From JBKXSZ01 sp047017005 (GTDB taxonomy: Bacteria; Bacillota; Clostridia; TANB77; CAG-508): 56,326 nucleotides of DNA. A program made the translations under genes and the position numbers. The DNA lies in the NCBI GenBank assembly GCA_047017005.1, contig JBKXSZ010000006.1, forward strand, positions 1-56,326, written 5' to 3'. Under the pieces are notes generated by a model. The model was not told where the DNA came from. It did not search any database and was given only the letters and a program-made list of their open reading frames with translations. Positions 44,714 to 54,253 of the stretch are shown piece by piece (position 1 is the first letter of the stretch; each line of letters begins with the position of its first letter).

Positions 44714-45982
44714 ATGTTAAAAATTGTATATCCTATTTGTTGTGGTATCGATGTCCACAAGAGGTTTATTATTGCTACCATTGCAACTACAAATGATGAA
44801 AATATTACTTCTTATCTTACCAAAAGATTTGATACATACACAGAAGACCTTGCCGCATTTAAAGATTGGTTACTTGAACATAACTGTAAAGATGTTTGTA
44901 TGGAATCTACTGGCAAGTATTACATCCCTGTTTACAACATTTTAGAAGATTATGTTAAAGTTACTGTCGCCAATCCTAAATACGTCAAGGCCATCCGTGG
45001 CAAAAAAACTGATAAGAAAGACTCTATTTGGATTGCTGACTTATTCAAACATGATTTAGTTCCTGGAAGCTACATTCCACCTAAACCAATTAGAATGCTA
45101 CGTGAATTGTTTCGCTATCGCTTCAAGTTAGTAAACAATCGTAGTTCTGAAAGAAACCGTTTGCAAAATTGCTTAACTGTTTCCAATATCCAACTAGCTT
45201 CTGTTCTTACAGATATGACAGGTAAGTCTGCCACATCTATTATTAATTATATCACAACTTGTGAAACTTTTGACCCAGAACATTGTAAATCTTTATTACA
45301 AAAATCTGCTAAAAAGAAAGCTGATGATGTAATTAAGTCTATTGTTGGATATTCTATTTCTGGCGAACAATATACTAAAATTGATGTATGCAAAAAACAT
45401 CAAGATAACTTAGATAAGCATATTCAGTCAATTCAAGATAAAATGTATGAATTAGCTAAACCTTATGAAAAACAAATTAACCACATTTGCACATGTCCTG
45501 GTTTTCAAAGAAATTCTGCAATTTACACTATTGCTGAAATTGGTGTTGATATGACTGTTTTTAAATCAGCTAAGCACCTTTGTTCTTGGGCTGGTCTTAC
45601 TCCTCAAAACAATGAAAGTGCTGGTAAAAAGAAATCCGTACATATTAGTAGAGCTGGTGTTTACATTAAACCACTTCTTGTTGAATGTGCTAACAATGCA
45701 ATTAGAGACAAGAACAACACATATTTCAAAGTTAAATATGACAAAATTAAAAAACGTCGTGGGCATAAACGTGCTATTGTAGCTATTGCTCGTATGATGC
45801 TTACTTGTGTTTATCATATGCTTCTAAAAGATGAAGATTTCAATCCTTGTGATTTTAATTACTCTGATATACCAGAAGAAGTTTTAGAAAATCACAAACA
45901 AAAATATATCGACAATGCGATTTTCTTATTACAAAAACAAGGATTTACAATCACTAAAGATGATGTTATTTATGCAATTTAA
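44714..45982 (+). CDS. IS110-family transposase (DEDD recombinase)
   Basis: The 422-residue protein has the RuvC-like DEDD residues D13 (GIDVHKRF), E64 (MESTGKYY), and D100/D103 (KTDKKDS). The C-terminal Tnp_20 domain has CPGFQRNSAIYTIAEIG and HLCSWAGLTPQNNESAGKKKS, with its catalytic Ser region, followed by ISRAGVYIKPLLVECANNAIR. A coiled-coil helical part joins the two. AGGAGG stands 8 bases before the ATG. The frame is intact. It sits upstream of tRNA-Thr and ftsY. Confidence 0.95.
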   Translation: MLKIVYPICCGIDVHKRFIIATIATTNDENITSYLTKRFDTYTEDLAAFKDWLLEHNCKDVCMESTGKYYIPVYNILEDYVKVTVANPKYVKAIRGKKTDKKDSIWIADLFKHDLVPGSYIPPKPIRMLRELFRYRFKLVNNRSSERNRLQNCLTVSNIQLASVLTDMTGKSATSIINYITTCETFDPEHCKSLLQKSAKKKADDVIKSIVGYSISGEQYTKIDVCKKHQDNLDKHIQSIQDKMYELAKPYEKQINHICTCPGFQRNSAIYTIAEIGVDMTVFKSAKHLCSWAGLTPQNNESAGKKKSVHISRAGVYIKPLLVECANNAIRDKNNTYFKVKYDKIKKRRGHKRAIVAIARMMLTCVYHMLLKDEDFNPCDFNYSDIPEEVLENHKQKYIDNAIFLLQKQGFTITKDDVIYAI

Positions 45983-46043
45983 ACCTCATTAAAATATCTA
46001 ATTTTATATTGTTGTTAAAACAGTAGTCTATTTTTTAAAAATT

Positions 46044-46094
46044 TTAATCGCTACTGTTATTAATCATGTTCTTTTTTAACTCTTTATTTTTCAC
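46044..46094 (-). CDS. Tiny ORF with strong ribosome site, possibly a leader peptide or cut-off gene start
   Basis: On the minus strand, AAAGGAGG (46103-46110) lies 8 bases before a GTG that opens a 16-residue reading, MKNKELKKNMINNSSD if the GTG is read as Met. Upstream there are TTGCTT and TATACT boxes with 17-base spacing and a TATAGCC/GGCTATA hairpin (46120-46155 region). An 8-bp inverted repeat AACAGTAG/CTACTGTT lies at its end. It may be the stump of a gene broken by the IS110 insertion. Nothing else is seen in 45991-46210. Confidence 0.3.
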   Translation of the reverse strand: MKNKELKKNMINNSSD

Positions 46095-46211
46095 ACTATT
46101 TTCCTCCTTTATAGTTATAGCCGAGGAATCCAAAACAAAAGGCTATATAATAAGTATACTCTCAAGTAAAAAAGAAAGCAAGTATTTTTTAGAAAAACCC
46201 AGTAATAGCTA

Positions 46212-46240
46212 TTGAAATATTAGTAAATACCATATATAAT
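46212..46240 (+). promoter_or_regulatory. Promoter of tRNA-Thr (and possibly ftsY)
   Basis: TTGAAA (46212-46217) and TATAAT (46235-46240) are 17 bases apart, 15 bases before the tRNA. Confidence 0.8.
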
Positions 46241-46255
46241 AATAAAGTAGTACTT

Positions 46256-46331
<76 letters not shown>

Positions 46332-46352
46332 AAAAATGAAAGGATGAAAGCA

Positions 46353-47258
46353 ATGGGCTTTTTTGATAAATTAAAAAGTGGATTAAGTAAAACGAAAGAT
46401 TCACTAAATGATAAGCTAAACAGCGCATTTAGCACATTCCGAAAAGTAGACGAAGAGCTTCTAGAAGAATTAGAGGAAGCTCTTATTATGTCGGACATCG
46501 GAATGGATACTTCTTTAGAAATTATCTCTCGCTTACGTGAAAGAATCAAAAGGGAAAAGATCAAAGAGGAAGAAGAAGTAAGAAAAGTATTAAGAGAAGA
46601 GATGGAAAAAATATTAACAGAAGTTGACAATTCCTTAGAATTAACAACAACTCCATCTGTTATACTAGTGGTAGGTGTAAATGGTGTAGGAAAAACAACA
46701 TCTATTGGAAAAATAGCAAATCGTTTACATCAAAAGGGAAAAAAAGTAGTATTAGCTGCAGCTGACACTTTTAGAGCTGCTGCAGTAGAGCAATTAGAAA
46801 TATGGGCAAATCGCTCAGGATGTCCTATCGTAAAAAAAGAAGAAGGAGCAGACCCAGCATCTGTTGTATTTGATGCAATTCAAACAACAAAAGAAACGAA
46901 TAGCGATATCTTAATTGTAGATACAGCAGGAAGATTACATAATAAACAATACTTGATGGATGAGCTATCTAAAATAAAGAAAGTAATAGATAGAGAACTA
47001 CCCAATGCTGCAAAAGAAATCTTGCTTGTAATAGATGCAACAACAGGACAAAATGCAATTTCTCAAGTAAAAGCTTTTAAAGAAACAGTAGATATCACAG
47101 GATTAGTATTAACAAAATTAGATGGAACTGCTAAAGGTGGAGTTATATTAGGAATTGTAGCGGAAAACAAAATACCAGTAAAATTCATCGGTGTAGGAGA
47201 AAAAATAGATGATATGGAAATATTTAATGCAACAGAATTTGTAGAAGCGATGATATAA
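46353..47258 (+). CDS. ftsY: Signal recognition particle receptor FtsY
   Basis: FtsY is the membrane-side GTPase that receives SRP-ribosome complexes. The protein starts MGFFDKLKSGLSKTK and is about 301 residues, lacking the long acidic domain of E. coli FtsY, as in many Firmicutes. Its NG domain has GVNGVGKTTSIGKIA (P-loop), AAADTFRAAAVEQL, DTAGRLHNK, TKLDGTAKGG and the GVGEKIDDMEIF end. The ATG at 46353 fits AAAGGA at 8-9 bases; the ATG at 46344 overlaps that site. The tRNA-Thr gene ends 21 bases upstream, so both may share one promoter. Confidence 0.97.
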   Translation: MGFFDKLKSGLSKTKDSLNDKLNSAFSTFRKVDEELLEELEEALIMSDIGMDTSLEIISRLRERIKREKIKEEEEVRKVLREEMEKILTEVDNSLELTTTPSVILVVGVNGVGKTTSIGKIANRLHQKGKKVVLAAADTFRAAAVEQLEIWANRSGCPIVKKEEGADPASVVFDAIQTTKETNSDILIVDTAGRLHNKQYLMDELSKIKKVIDRELPNAAKEILLVIDATTGQNAISQVKAFKETVDITGLVLTKLDGTAKGGVILGIVAENKIPVKFIGVGEKIDDMEIFNATEFVEAMI

Positions 47259-47276
47259 AAAGGGAGGGTAAATCTT

Positions 47277-50192
47277 ATGCCAGCAGACAAAGAAAATAAA
47301 GCAAAAGATACGAAAATAAAAACAGAAGAAACAGCAGAAAAAAAGATAGGAAAGCCAGAAACAAGAGTAAAGAAAAAGTCAAAATTTAGAATGATAGCAG
47401 TGTTAATTTTTATTGCTATTTTTGCTATTGGAACTTTTATATCTTTACGAGGAAGTTATTTAGAAACATTAGAAATAGGAGAAAATTTTACAAGTGTATT
47501 TTGGAAGGATGTTATATACAAATATGCCATCATGTTTGTTAATTTTCTAATTCTATTTATTGCTTTTTATGTAACGAATAGAAGTATAAAGAAAGGACTA
47601 AAAAGCTTTTTTGAAGTAGAAAAAAAAGAAATGCCAAAACTTCCTAATAAATCAATTGCATTAGTCATTTCTGTTATAGGAAGTTTAGTACTTTCTAATA
47701 TTCTTACCAAAACAATTGTCTTAGCAATTAATAGTGCTTTTTTTGGAATTGATGATCCGATTTTTGGAATGGATATAGGCTACTATGTTTTCCAAAAACC
47801 AATGATAGAACTTGCTATTTTTTATTTCTTAGGAATTGTACTTGCTACTACTATCTATTCAGTTGCTTACTATATCATCGCATTTAATGTGTATTTTGAT
47901 GGAGTCGATAGAAAAACTTTAAAACAAAGCAAACTGATAAAACAATTAACAAGAAGTATTATGCTAATAGCAATTGGAATAGCAGCACTTGTATTTGTAA
48001 AAACACAAGATATCGTATTACAAGGAATGCTAAAATTAAATGATAAAGATTTAACACAAATTTATGGAGCAGGACTAACATCAGCTACCATTAAATTATG
48101 GGGATATCGTATTTTAGCAGTTGTTATTGTCGTTTCTGTTTATTTAGCAATTCGTGCATTTAAAAATAACAACATTAAGAAAGTTATTATATCTATCTTA
48201 ACAGTTCCTATCTATTTAGTAGGAATGGTAATTGTCATGATTGCTTTCCAAATGCTATTTGTAAATTCAAATGAATTAGATAAAGAAAAACAATACATTG
48301 CATATAACATAGAAAATACAAAAAATGCTTATGGAATTAATATAGATGAAATTAACTTAGAAAATGGTGGAAACATAACATATGAAGATGTTGCAAACAA
48401 TCAAGATGTCATTCAAAACATACCAGTAGTAAGTAAAGACGCTACACTAAAAACATTAGAAGAAGAGCAAAAGAATTTAGGATACTATTCATTCCCAAAC
48501 ACTACACTAGCAATGTATCAAATTAATGGAACAAAAGAAATTGTATATGTATCACCAAGAGAAATATTAAGTGGAGATACTAGAACATATAATGATAAAA
48601 CATATGAATATACACATGGTATGGGAGCTGTTATTTCTTCTGCATCTAAAACAGATGAAAACGGAAGAATTGAATACATTCAAAAAAGTTTTGATGGTTC
48701 GGATAACAAAATGCAAATAACACAACCAAGAATCTATTTTGGAACCGAAACCAATGATAGTATTGTTGTAAACAGTAAAGACAAAAAAGAATTTGACTAT
48801 CCAACTAAAGATGCTAAAGTAAATGCAGAAAATAACTATAATGGACAAGCAGGATTAAATTTAGGATTCTTTGATAGGGTAGCATTAGGAATCAAAACTG
48901 GAAATTTAAAATTAGCTTTTGCAGATGGAATGACAGAAGAAAGTAAAATTTTAACAAATAGAAATGTAATAGAAAGAGCAAAAACTATCATGCCATATTT
49001 AATGTATGATGAAAATCCATATTTAGTAAAAAATAGTGAAGGAAAACTAATATGGGTACTAGATGCTTATACTATTTCAAATAATTATCCATATTCACAA
49101 CACGAAAACATATTAACAACAGAAGGAGAAAAAACGCAAATCAACTATATCCGAAATTCAGTCAAAGTATTAATTGATAGCTATGATGGAACAATTAAAT
49201 TCTATATTACAGATAGAACAGACCCAATTGTAATGGCATATAGAAACAGCTATCCAGAACTATTTGAAGATATTGATAGTTCTATTCCACAAGATATTGC
49301 AAAACATTTAGTTTATCCAGAATATTTATATAATATCCAATCGGATATACTAACAAGATATCATAATGTAAAACCAGATGTATTATATAGAAGTGACGAT
49401 GTATGGGAAAAGGTAGCACATACATCAAGCAAAACATTAAAAGGAACTGGAGCAGAGATGCAACCATACTATACTATGGTAAAAACAACAGATAGTGATA
49501 AAGCTACTTTAGGATTAGTCATTCCATATACACCATATGATAAACAAAATATTATTTCTTATCTAGTAGGAACTTATGATGAAAATGGAAATAGTAAACT
49601 AACCGTATATCGATTCCCACAAGATAGCAATATGGTAGGACCAATGCAATTAGATAAACAAATTGAAGAAAATGAACAAATTGCATCAGAGATTGAAAGC
49701 TTAAATGTAACAGGAACAAAAGTAACAAGAAATATGATAATTGTTCCAATTGGAGATAAATTACTTTATGTAGAACCAATTTATCAAACGATGCTAAATG
49801 AAAGCAATGTACCAATCCTGAAAAAGATAATTGTAGCATCAGGAAATAAGGTAGCAATTGGAGATGATATCCAAGAAGCACTAAAGAAGTTAGTTTCACA
49901 AGCTGCAGTAGATATTGAAGTGGAAAATACAGACAATATAGAAGACCTTATAAATGCTATTATTAAAGCAAATAATAACCTAACAACATCCAATACAACA
50001 AATGATTGGGAAATGATAGGAAAAGATATGAAGAAACTTCAAGAGCTAATTACTAAATTAGAAGAAGTAAAGACAGAACAAGAAAAGGAAAATAAGAAAA
50101 AAGGAATTAATAATACAGTAAATGAAAATGCTGTGAATGAATTAATGAATAGCGATAATGGTTTAACCAATACAATAAATGTATTACAATAA
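47277..50192 (+). CDS. UPF0182-family large membrane protein
   Basis: The 971-residue protein begins with a charged tail (1-37) and about seven membrane helices (about 38-350), followed by a large extracytoplasmic part. The UPF0182 pattern is seen in the MPYLMYDENPYLV block, LIWVLDAYTISNNYPYS, SVKVLIDSYDGTIKFYI and LVYPEYLYNIQSDILTRYH. The family has no proven function. The C-terminal 90 residues are Asn/Lys-rich and probably a coiled coil. It lies 18 bases after ftsY and is probably co-transcribed. GGGAGG precedes the ATG. Confidence 0.92.
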   Translation: MPADKENKAKDTKIKTEETAEKKIGKPETRVKKKSKFRMIAVLIFIAIFAIGTFISLRGSYLETLEIGENFTSVFWKDVIYKYAIMFVNFLILFIAFYVTNRSIKKGLKSFFEVEKKEMPKLPNKSIALVISVIGSLVLSNILTKTIVLAINSAFFGIDDPIFGMDIGYYVFQKPMIELAIFYFLGIVLATTIYSVAYYIIAFNVYFDGVDRKTLKQSKLIKQLTRSIMLIAIGIAALVFVKTQDIVLQGMLKLNDKDLTQIYGAGLTSATIKLWGYRILAVVIVVSVYLAIRAFKNNNIKKVIISILTVPIYLVGMVIVMIAFQMLFVNSNELDKEKQYIAYNIENTKNAYGINIDEINLENGGNITYEDVANNQDVIQNIPVVSKDATLKTLEEEQKNLGYYSFPNTTLAMYQINGTKEIVYVSPREILSGDTRTYNDKTYEYTHGMGAVISSASKTDENGRIEYIQKSFDGSDNKMQITQPRIYFGTETNDSIVVNSKDKKEFDYPTKDAKVNAENNYNGQAGLNLGFFDRVALGIKTGNLKLAFADGMTEESKILTNRNVIERAKTIMPYLMYDENPYLVKNSEGKLIWVLDAYTISNNYPYSQHENILTTEGEKTQINYIRNSVKVLIDSYDGTIKFYITDRTDPIVMAYRNSYPELFEDIDSSIPQDIAKHLVYPEYLYNIQSDILTRYHNVKPDVLYRSDDVWEKVAHTSSKTLKGTGAEMQPYYTMVKTTDSDKATLGLVIPYTPYDKQNIISYLVGTYDENGNSKLTVYRFPQDSNMVGPMQLDKQIEENEQIASEIESLNVTGTKVTRNMIIVPIGDKLLYVEPIYQTMLNESNVPILKKIIVASGNKVAIGDDIQEALKKLVSQAAVDIEVENTDNIEDLINAIIKANNNLTTSNTTNDWEMIGKDMKKLQELITKLEEVKTEQEKENKKKGINNTVNENAVNELMNSDNGLTNTINVLQ

Positions 50193-50253
50193 AAATGGTA
50201 AAATGTTAAAAAGAGAATAAAAAGAAACCAAAAGGTATAGAAAAGCCAAAAAG

Positions 50254-50283
50254 AAACCACCCTATAATAAAGGGTGGTTTTTC
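50254..50283 (+). promoter_or_regulatory. Hairpin that covers the ribosome site of the next gene
   Basis: AAACCACCCT (50254-50263) and AGGGTGGTTT (50271-50280) form a perfect 10-bp stem. The only SD-like sequence for the next start codon, GGGTGG, lies in the 3' arm, 6-7 bases before its ATG. The tail TTTTT makes it also look like a terminator for the UPF0182 gene. Confidence 0.75.
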
Positions 50284-50577
50284 ATGTTTATAAAAAGAAA
50301 AAAAGGAGAGCTTTTAAAAGAAAGTATTGATAAATTAAATGATACATTAACGAAAATGAATATTCATGAATTGTTATATGTATTAGGGAATCGAAAAGAA
50401 ATTTTCATCCGTAACATTTTAGCAGGAATTTGGCGTGGAATTGGAATTGGTATCGGTGTCACGATTATTACAGCTATTATTGTTATTCTATTACAGAAAA
50501 TCGTAAAACTAAATATACCTATTATAGGAGAATATATATCAGATATTGTAGAAATTGTACAAAAAAATTTAAGATAA
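50284..50577 (+). CDS. DUF5665-type small membrane protein
   Basis: The 97-residue protein has a Lys-rich start, a helical segment with LNDTLTKMNIHELLYVLGNRKEIFIRNILAGIWRGIGIGIG (the DUF5665-like block) and one membrane helix (about 55-75), then an amphipathic end. The function is unknown. Its ATG directly follows a stem-loop that hides GGGTGG, so translation may need unfolding or coupling to transcription from upstream. A second frame overlapping it (50430-50621) looks like a shadow. Confidence 0.75.
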   Translation: MFIKRKKGELLKESIDKLNDTLTKMNIHELLYVLGNRKEIFIRNILAGIWRGIGIGIGVTIITAIIVILLQKIVKLNIPIIGEYISDIVEIVQKNLR

Positions 50578-50694
50578 AAGTTAAATTAGATAAAATGTTA
50601 GACGGTGAAAAGAAAGGATAAAAACTTGTATCTATACACTTGTAAAATTACGAGAAATATGTTAACATAAAAAAGAACGAAAGGAGGCATAATA

Positions 50695-50811
50695 ATGCCA
50701 CGCAGAATAGAAAAACTAAAAGACAGAAGAAAGGAAAAACGGGATAGAGAAATCTTGAATCGTCAGATTCTAAAATTGAGAAAGAACTTAATTCCTAAAG
50801 CGTCTATTTAG
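50695..50811 (+). CDS. Small basic protein (38 aa), unknown
   Basis: The gene was found by hand. AAAGGAGG stands 7-8 bases before the ATG, and TTGTAA and TAACAT boxes with 17-base spacing lie before that. The product is highly basic (MPRRIEKLKDRRKEKRDRE..., 38 residues) and mostly helical in outlook. It ends with LRKNLIPKASI. A terminator follows at 50823-50855. I do not recognise a family. Confidence 0.65.
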   Translation: MPRRIEKLKDRRKEKRDREILNRQILKLRKNLIPKASI

Positions 50812-50822
50812 CTTTTCATTAT

Positions 50823-50855
50823 AAGTAGCAATTATAATAATTGTTACTTTTTTTA
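50823..50855 (+). terminator. Terminator of the 38-aa gene
   Basis: AAGTAGCAATTA and TAATTGTTACTT pair with one G-T pair, followed by a long T-run. Confidence 0.85.
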
Positions 50856-51012
50856 TTTGCATTAGAATAAAATATTTATAAAATCTTAAGAAAAAGGGGA
50901 ATAGCTATTCCTTTTTTCCTTTTTGTTGTGTATAATGAGAAAGGAAAAAAGAACTAAAATGGAATATAGAAAAATAATAGATGCATAGAATAGCAATAAA
51001 CGGAGGTAAGAA

Positions 51013-51606
51013 ATGAATTTAGCAAACAAATTAACAATATTTCGTATTATTTTAGTACCAATCATGGTTATTGTTCCTTTCTTTGGAATTGAGGGAACAT
51101 GGCTTGGAATACCAATTACGTTATGGATAATGAACTTAATCTTTATTGTTGCATCCATTACCGATAAATTAGATGGGTATATAGCAAGAAGTAAAAATCA
51201 AGTAACTACATTTGGAAAATTTTTAGACCCATTGGCAGATAAAATATTAGTTTTAACGGCAATGGTTATGTTAGTTGGAATGTTAAGGCTTCCAGCTTGG
51301 ATTCCAATTGTTGTTCTAGCAAGAGAATTTTTAGTTTCTGGTTATCGTTTAGTAGCAGTAGAAAAAGGTGGAAAAGTAATTGCAGCATCTTTTTGGGGAA
51401 AATTAAAAACCGTTACACAGATGTTAGCAATTATATTAGCATTTGCAGACCAAAATGCTTTTGCAGCATGTTTTTCAGGAAATTTGACAGGTTTTGCTTT
51501 TGGATATAATTTAATAGGAACTATTCTAATGCTTATTTCAGTAATAGCTTGTGTTTTCTCTGGATGGGATTATATTAAAGGTGGAAAAGATTTATTAAAA
51601 GATTAA
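51013..51606 (+). CDS. pgsA: CDP-diacylglycerol-glycerol-3-phosphate 3-phosphatidyltransferase
   Basis: PgsA makes phosphatidylglycerophosphate, the first step of phosphatidylglycerol synthesis, from the CDP-diacylglycerol supplied by CdsA. The 197-residue membrane protein has the CDP-alcohol phosphotransferase motif: DKLDGYIARSKNQVTTFG followed by KFLDPLADK (about 52-78), with the four Asp residues in place. About five or six membrane helices are seen. GGAGG stands before the ATG. It has its own terminator. Confidence 0.95.
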   Translation: MNLANKLTIFRIILVPIMVIVPFFGIEGTWLGIPITLWIMNLIFIVASITDKLDGYIARSKNQVTTFGKFLDPLADKILVLTAMVMLVGMLRLPAWIPIVVLAREFLVSGYRLVAVEKGGKVIAASFWGKLKTVTQMLAIILAFADQNAFAACFSGNLTGFAFGYNLIGTILMLISVIACVFSGWDYIKGGKDLLKD

Positions 51607-51618
51607 AAAGAAAGTATA

Positions 51619-51656
51619 GGGAAGGTTATTAGAAATAATAAACTTCCTTTTATTTT
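51619..51656 (+). terminator. Terminator of pgsA
   Basis: GGAAGGTTATTA and TAATAAACTTCC pair with one mismatch (loop GAAA), followed by T-rich sequence. The remaining gap to 51891 shows only a TATAAT-like box near 51845. Confidence 0.75.
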
Positions 51657-51891
51657 AAATTTAATATAGTCGAAGCAATTGGTCTAATTATTACACCAGA
51701 GAAAATTATCAAAAGTTTTTTAAAAAGTATTTTAAAAGAAAAATAGAAGGTAGAAGGAAAAGGGATTTTTCTCTTTTTTGTCTAGTAGGAAAACTTTTTC
51801 TTTATAAAAACTTCTTTTTCTATTTATTTTTTTGTGTGTATTGTATATAATAACAAAATACAGAAAGATATAGTTGAAGGAAGGTATTAAG

Positions 51892-53892
51892 ATGGATTAT
51901 GAAGAAGTGAAAAAGAGAGTAAGAGAGTTAAGAAAAATTCTTAATTATCATTCAAAGAAATATTATGATGAAGATAGTCCAGAAATTACGGATTATGAAT
52001 ATGATATGTTAATGAATGAACTAAAAGCTTTAGAAAATGAATATCCAGAATTAATCACAAAGGATTCTCCAACACAAAAGGTAGGGGGAACCGTAAAAGA
52101 GGAATTTGAACAAGTGGTTCATGAAGTACCACTTCAAAGTTTACAAGATGTTTTTTCTATACAAGAATTAAGACAATTTGATACAAGGATTCGCAAACAA
52201 GCAGAAGAATTTCAAGAAGAGTTTAAATATGTAGTAGAAACCAAAATAGATGGTTTATCTGCTGCATTAGAATATAAAGAGGGAAAATTCGTAAGAGGGG
52301 CAACAAGAGGAAATGGTTTAATTGGAGAAGATGTAACAGATAATTTGAAAACAGTAAAAAGTATTCCCAAAACTTTAAAAGAACCAATTGATATTATTGT
52401 ACGTGGTGAAGTCTTTATCGGAAAGAATGAATTTGAAAAAATGAATGAAGAAAGAGAGATCCTAGGACAACCACTATTTGCCAATGCAAGAAATGCAGCA
52501 GCAGGTTCTTTAAGACAATTGAACTCTAAAATAACAGCGAAAAGACCTTTAGACATCTATATTTTTAATGTACAGAAAATAAAGGGAAAAGAATTTAATT
52601 CTCATTATGAAGAATTATGCTATTTAGAAAAACTAGGATTTCATGTAGTACCTGAAAAAATATATTGCAATAATATTGAAGAAGCAATAAAAGCAGTAGA
52701 GAAAATAGGGGATAAAAGAGAAAAGCTAAGTTTTGGAATTGATGGAGCGGTTATAAAAGTAGATAACTTAAAATTCCGAGAAGAATTAGGAAGTACAGCA
52801 AAAACACCAAGATGGGCAATTGCATATAAATATCCACCAGAAAAGAAGGAAACTATATTAAAAGATATTACTTGCCAAGTAGGAAGAACAGGAGCTATTA
52901 CTCCAATGGCAATATTAGAACCTGTAAAAGTAGCTGGCTCTACGATATCCAAAACAACTCTTCATAATGAAGATTTTATTCGAGAAAAAGGTTTGAAAAT
53001 AGGTGATACTGTAGTTATTCAAAAAGCAGGAGATGTAATACCAGAAGTAGTGGAAGTGCTAAAAGATAAAAGGACGGGAGAAGAAAGAGAATTTGAGATG
53101 CCAGAATTTTGTCCGGTATGTGGGGCACCAGCAGTACGAGAAGAAGGAGAAGCTGTAACGCGTTGCATTGGAATTGAATGTCCTGCTAAATTACTTCGTA
53201 ATATGGTTCATTTTGTGTCAAAAGAAGGAATGGATATTGACGGATTAGGATATGCCATTATTGAACAATTAATGGAAAGAAACTTAATTCAAAATATAGC
53301 AGATATTTATTACTTAAAAGAAGAGGATGTTGCTTCACTAAAGAAAAATGGAAAGAAATTTGCACAAAATTTAATTCAAGCTATTGAAGCAAGTAAGAAT
53401 AATGATTTATACAAATTACTTACTGCTTTTGGAATTCGACATGTAGGTTCTAAATCTGCTAAAACATTAGCAAAGAGATATGGAAGTTTAGATAAATTAA
53501 TGAAAGCAAGTTATGGAGAATTAAGCTATGTAGAAGATATTGGAAAGATAACGGCAAAGAGTATTGTAGAATTTTTTACACAAGAACAAACACAGGATTT
53601 GATAAAAAGGTTAAAACAAGCTCATGTTAATATGAAATCATTGGAAGAAGAAATAGACGATACTTTTTATGGAATGACATTTGTATTGACAGGAACATTA
53701 GATAAGTATGGTAGAAAAGAGGCGCAAGAACTTATTGAAAAACATGGAGGGAAAACTTCAACTTCGGTTTCGAAAAAAACAACCTATGTATTAGCAGGAG
53801 AAGATGCTGGAAGTAAGTTAACAAAAGCACAACAATTAGGCATTACTATTCTAAATGAAGAAGAGTTTGAAAAAATGTTGGGAAACCAATAA
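51892..53892 (+). CDS. ligA: NAD-dependent DNA ligase
   Basis: LigA seals nicks in DNA during replication and repair using NAD+. The 666-residue chain has domain Ia (LNYHSKKYYDEDSPEITDYEYD), the adenylation domain with the active Lys in TKIDGLSAALEY (near 118), RGNGxxGEDVTxN-like and AGSLRQL motifs, an OB domain (about 310-395), and a Cys4 zinc finger (CPVCG...CIGIECPAK, about 406-430). A helix-hairpin-helix set (about 435-580) and a C-terminal BRCT domain (about 590-666) complete it. The ATG at 51892 lies 7-8 bases after AAGGAAGG; the TTG at 51874 would lie before that site. Confidence 0.97.
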   Translation: MDYEEVKKRVRELRKILNYHSKKYYDEDSPEITDYEYDMLMNELKALENEYPELITKDSPTQKVGGTVKEEFEQVVHEVPLQSLQDVFSIQELRQFDTRIRKQAEEFQEEFKYVVETKIDGLSAALEYKEGKFVRGATRGNGLIGEDVTDNLKTVKSIPKTLKEPIDIIVRGEVFIGKNEFEKMNEEREILGQPLFANARNAAAGSLRQLNSKITAKRPLDIYIFNVQKIKGKEFNSHYEELCYLEKLGFHVVPEKIYCNNIEEAIKAVEKIGDKREKLSFGIDGAVIKVDNLKFREELGSTAKTPRWAIAYKYPPEKKETILKDITCQVGRTGAITPMAILEPVKVAGSTISKTTLHNEDFIREKGLKIGDTVVIQKAGDVIPEVVEVLKDKRTGEEREFEMPEFCPVCGAPAVREEGEAVTRCIGIECPAKLLRNMVHFVSKEGMDIDGLGYAIIEQLMERNLIQNIADIYYLKEEDVASLKKNGKKFAQNLIQAIEASKNNDLYKLLTAFGIRHVGSKSAKTLAKRYGSLDKLMKASYGELSYVEDIGKITAKSIVEFFTQEQTQDLIKRLKQAHVNMKSLEEEIDDTFYGMTFVLTGTLDKYGRKEAQELIEKHGGKTSTSVSKKTTYVLAGEDAGSKLTKAQQLGITILNEEEFEKMLGNQ

Positions 53893-53904
53893 AAAGGAGA
53901 AAAA

Positions 53905-54144
53905 ATGGACGGAAGCTATACATTTGAAAGATTAGAAAACGAATTAGATAATGGTTACCAAATTTATTTTGATTATGTAGGGAATCGTTATTTATTATTT
54001 AAAACAACGGAGAATTGTTATACACAAAAATTAATATCAGTGCATAGCAAAAATCCACAACCAAGAATGTTGATGATTACTCACAAAAGAGTAGAAGAGA
54101 TATTTCCTTTTATGGAGAATATTGAATATAAAGTAAGAGACTAG
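53905..54144 (+). CDS. Unknown small protein (79 aa)
   Basis: AAGGAG stands just before the ATG, and the gene begins 13 bases after ligA, so it is probably co-transcribed. The product is acidic-to-neutral and aromatic-rich (YTFERLENELDNGYQIYFDYVGNRYLLFKTTENCY) with a beta-strand-like layout and no membrane helix. I do not recognise a family. The length and clean ribosome site support it as real. Confidence 0.75.
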   Translation: MDGSYTFERLENELDNGYQIYFDYVGNRYLLFKTTENCYTQKLISVHSKNPQPRMLMITHKRVEEIFPFMENIEYKVRD

Positions 54145-54168
54145 CAGCAATAATATAATATAGCAAAG

Positions 54169-54197
54169 TTGACATAAACAAAGAAAAGAGATACAAT
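54169..54197 (+). promoter_or_regulatory. Promoter of the 54254 gene
   Basis: TTGACA (54169-54174) and TACAAT (54192-54197) are 17 bases apart. Confidence 0.8.
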
Positions 54198-54253
54198 AGA
54201 AAAGAACTACGTTTGAAAAAAGCAGCGTCAATTGACAAGGAGGAATAGACAAC

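Larger units (their letters stand above)
44513..45990 (+). mobile_element. IS110-family insertion sequence (ends approximate)
   Basis: It consists of an IS110-type recombinase gene (44714-45982) with a structured non-coding region of about 200 bases before it. That is the layout of the IS110 (not IS1111) group. No inverted terminal repeats are seen, as expected for this family. The 9-base AACCTCATT occurs near both ends (44538-44546 and 45982-45990), which may mark related end sequences, but I could not fix the boundaries. Coding-strand composition (T-rich, with GCT/ATT codons) differs from the purine-rich host genes. Confidence 0.75.

Noticed and set aside
44538..45990. AACCTCATT as exact IS110 target duplication
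   Set aside because: IS110 elements do not usually make such duplications, and the left copy lies inside the predicted RNA hairpin; boundaries left open.
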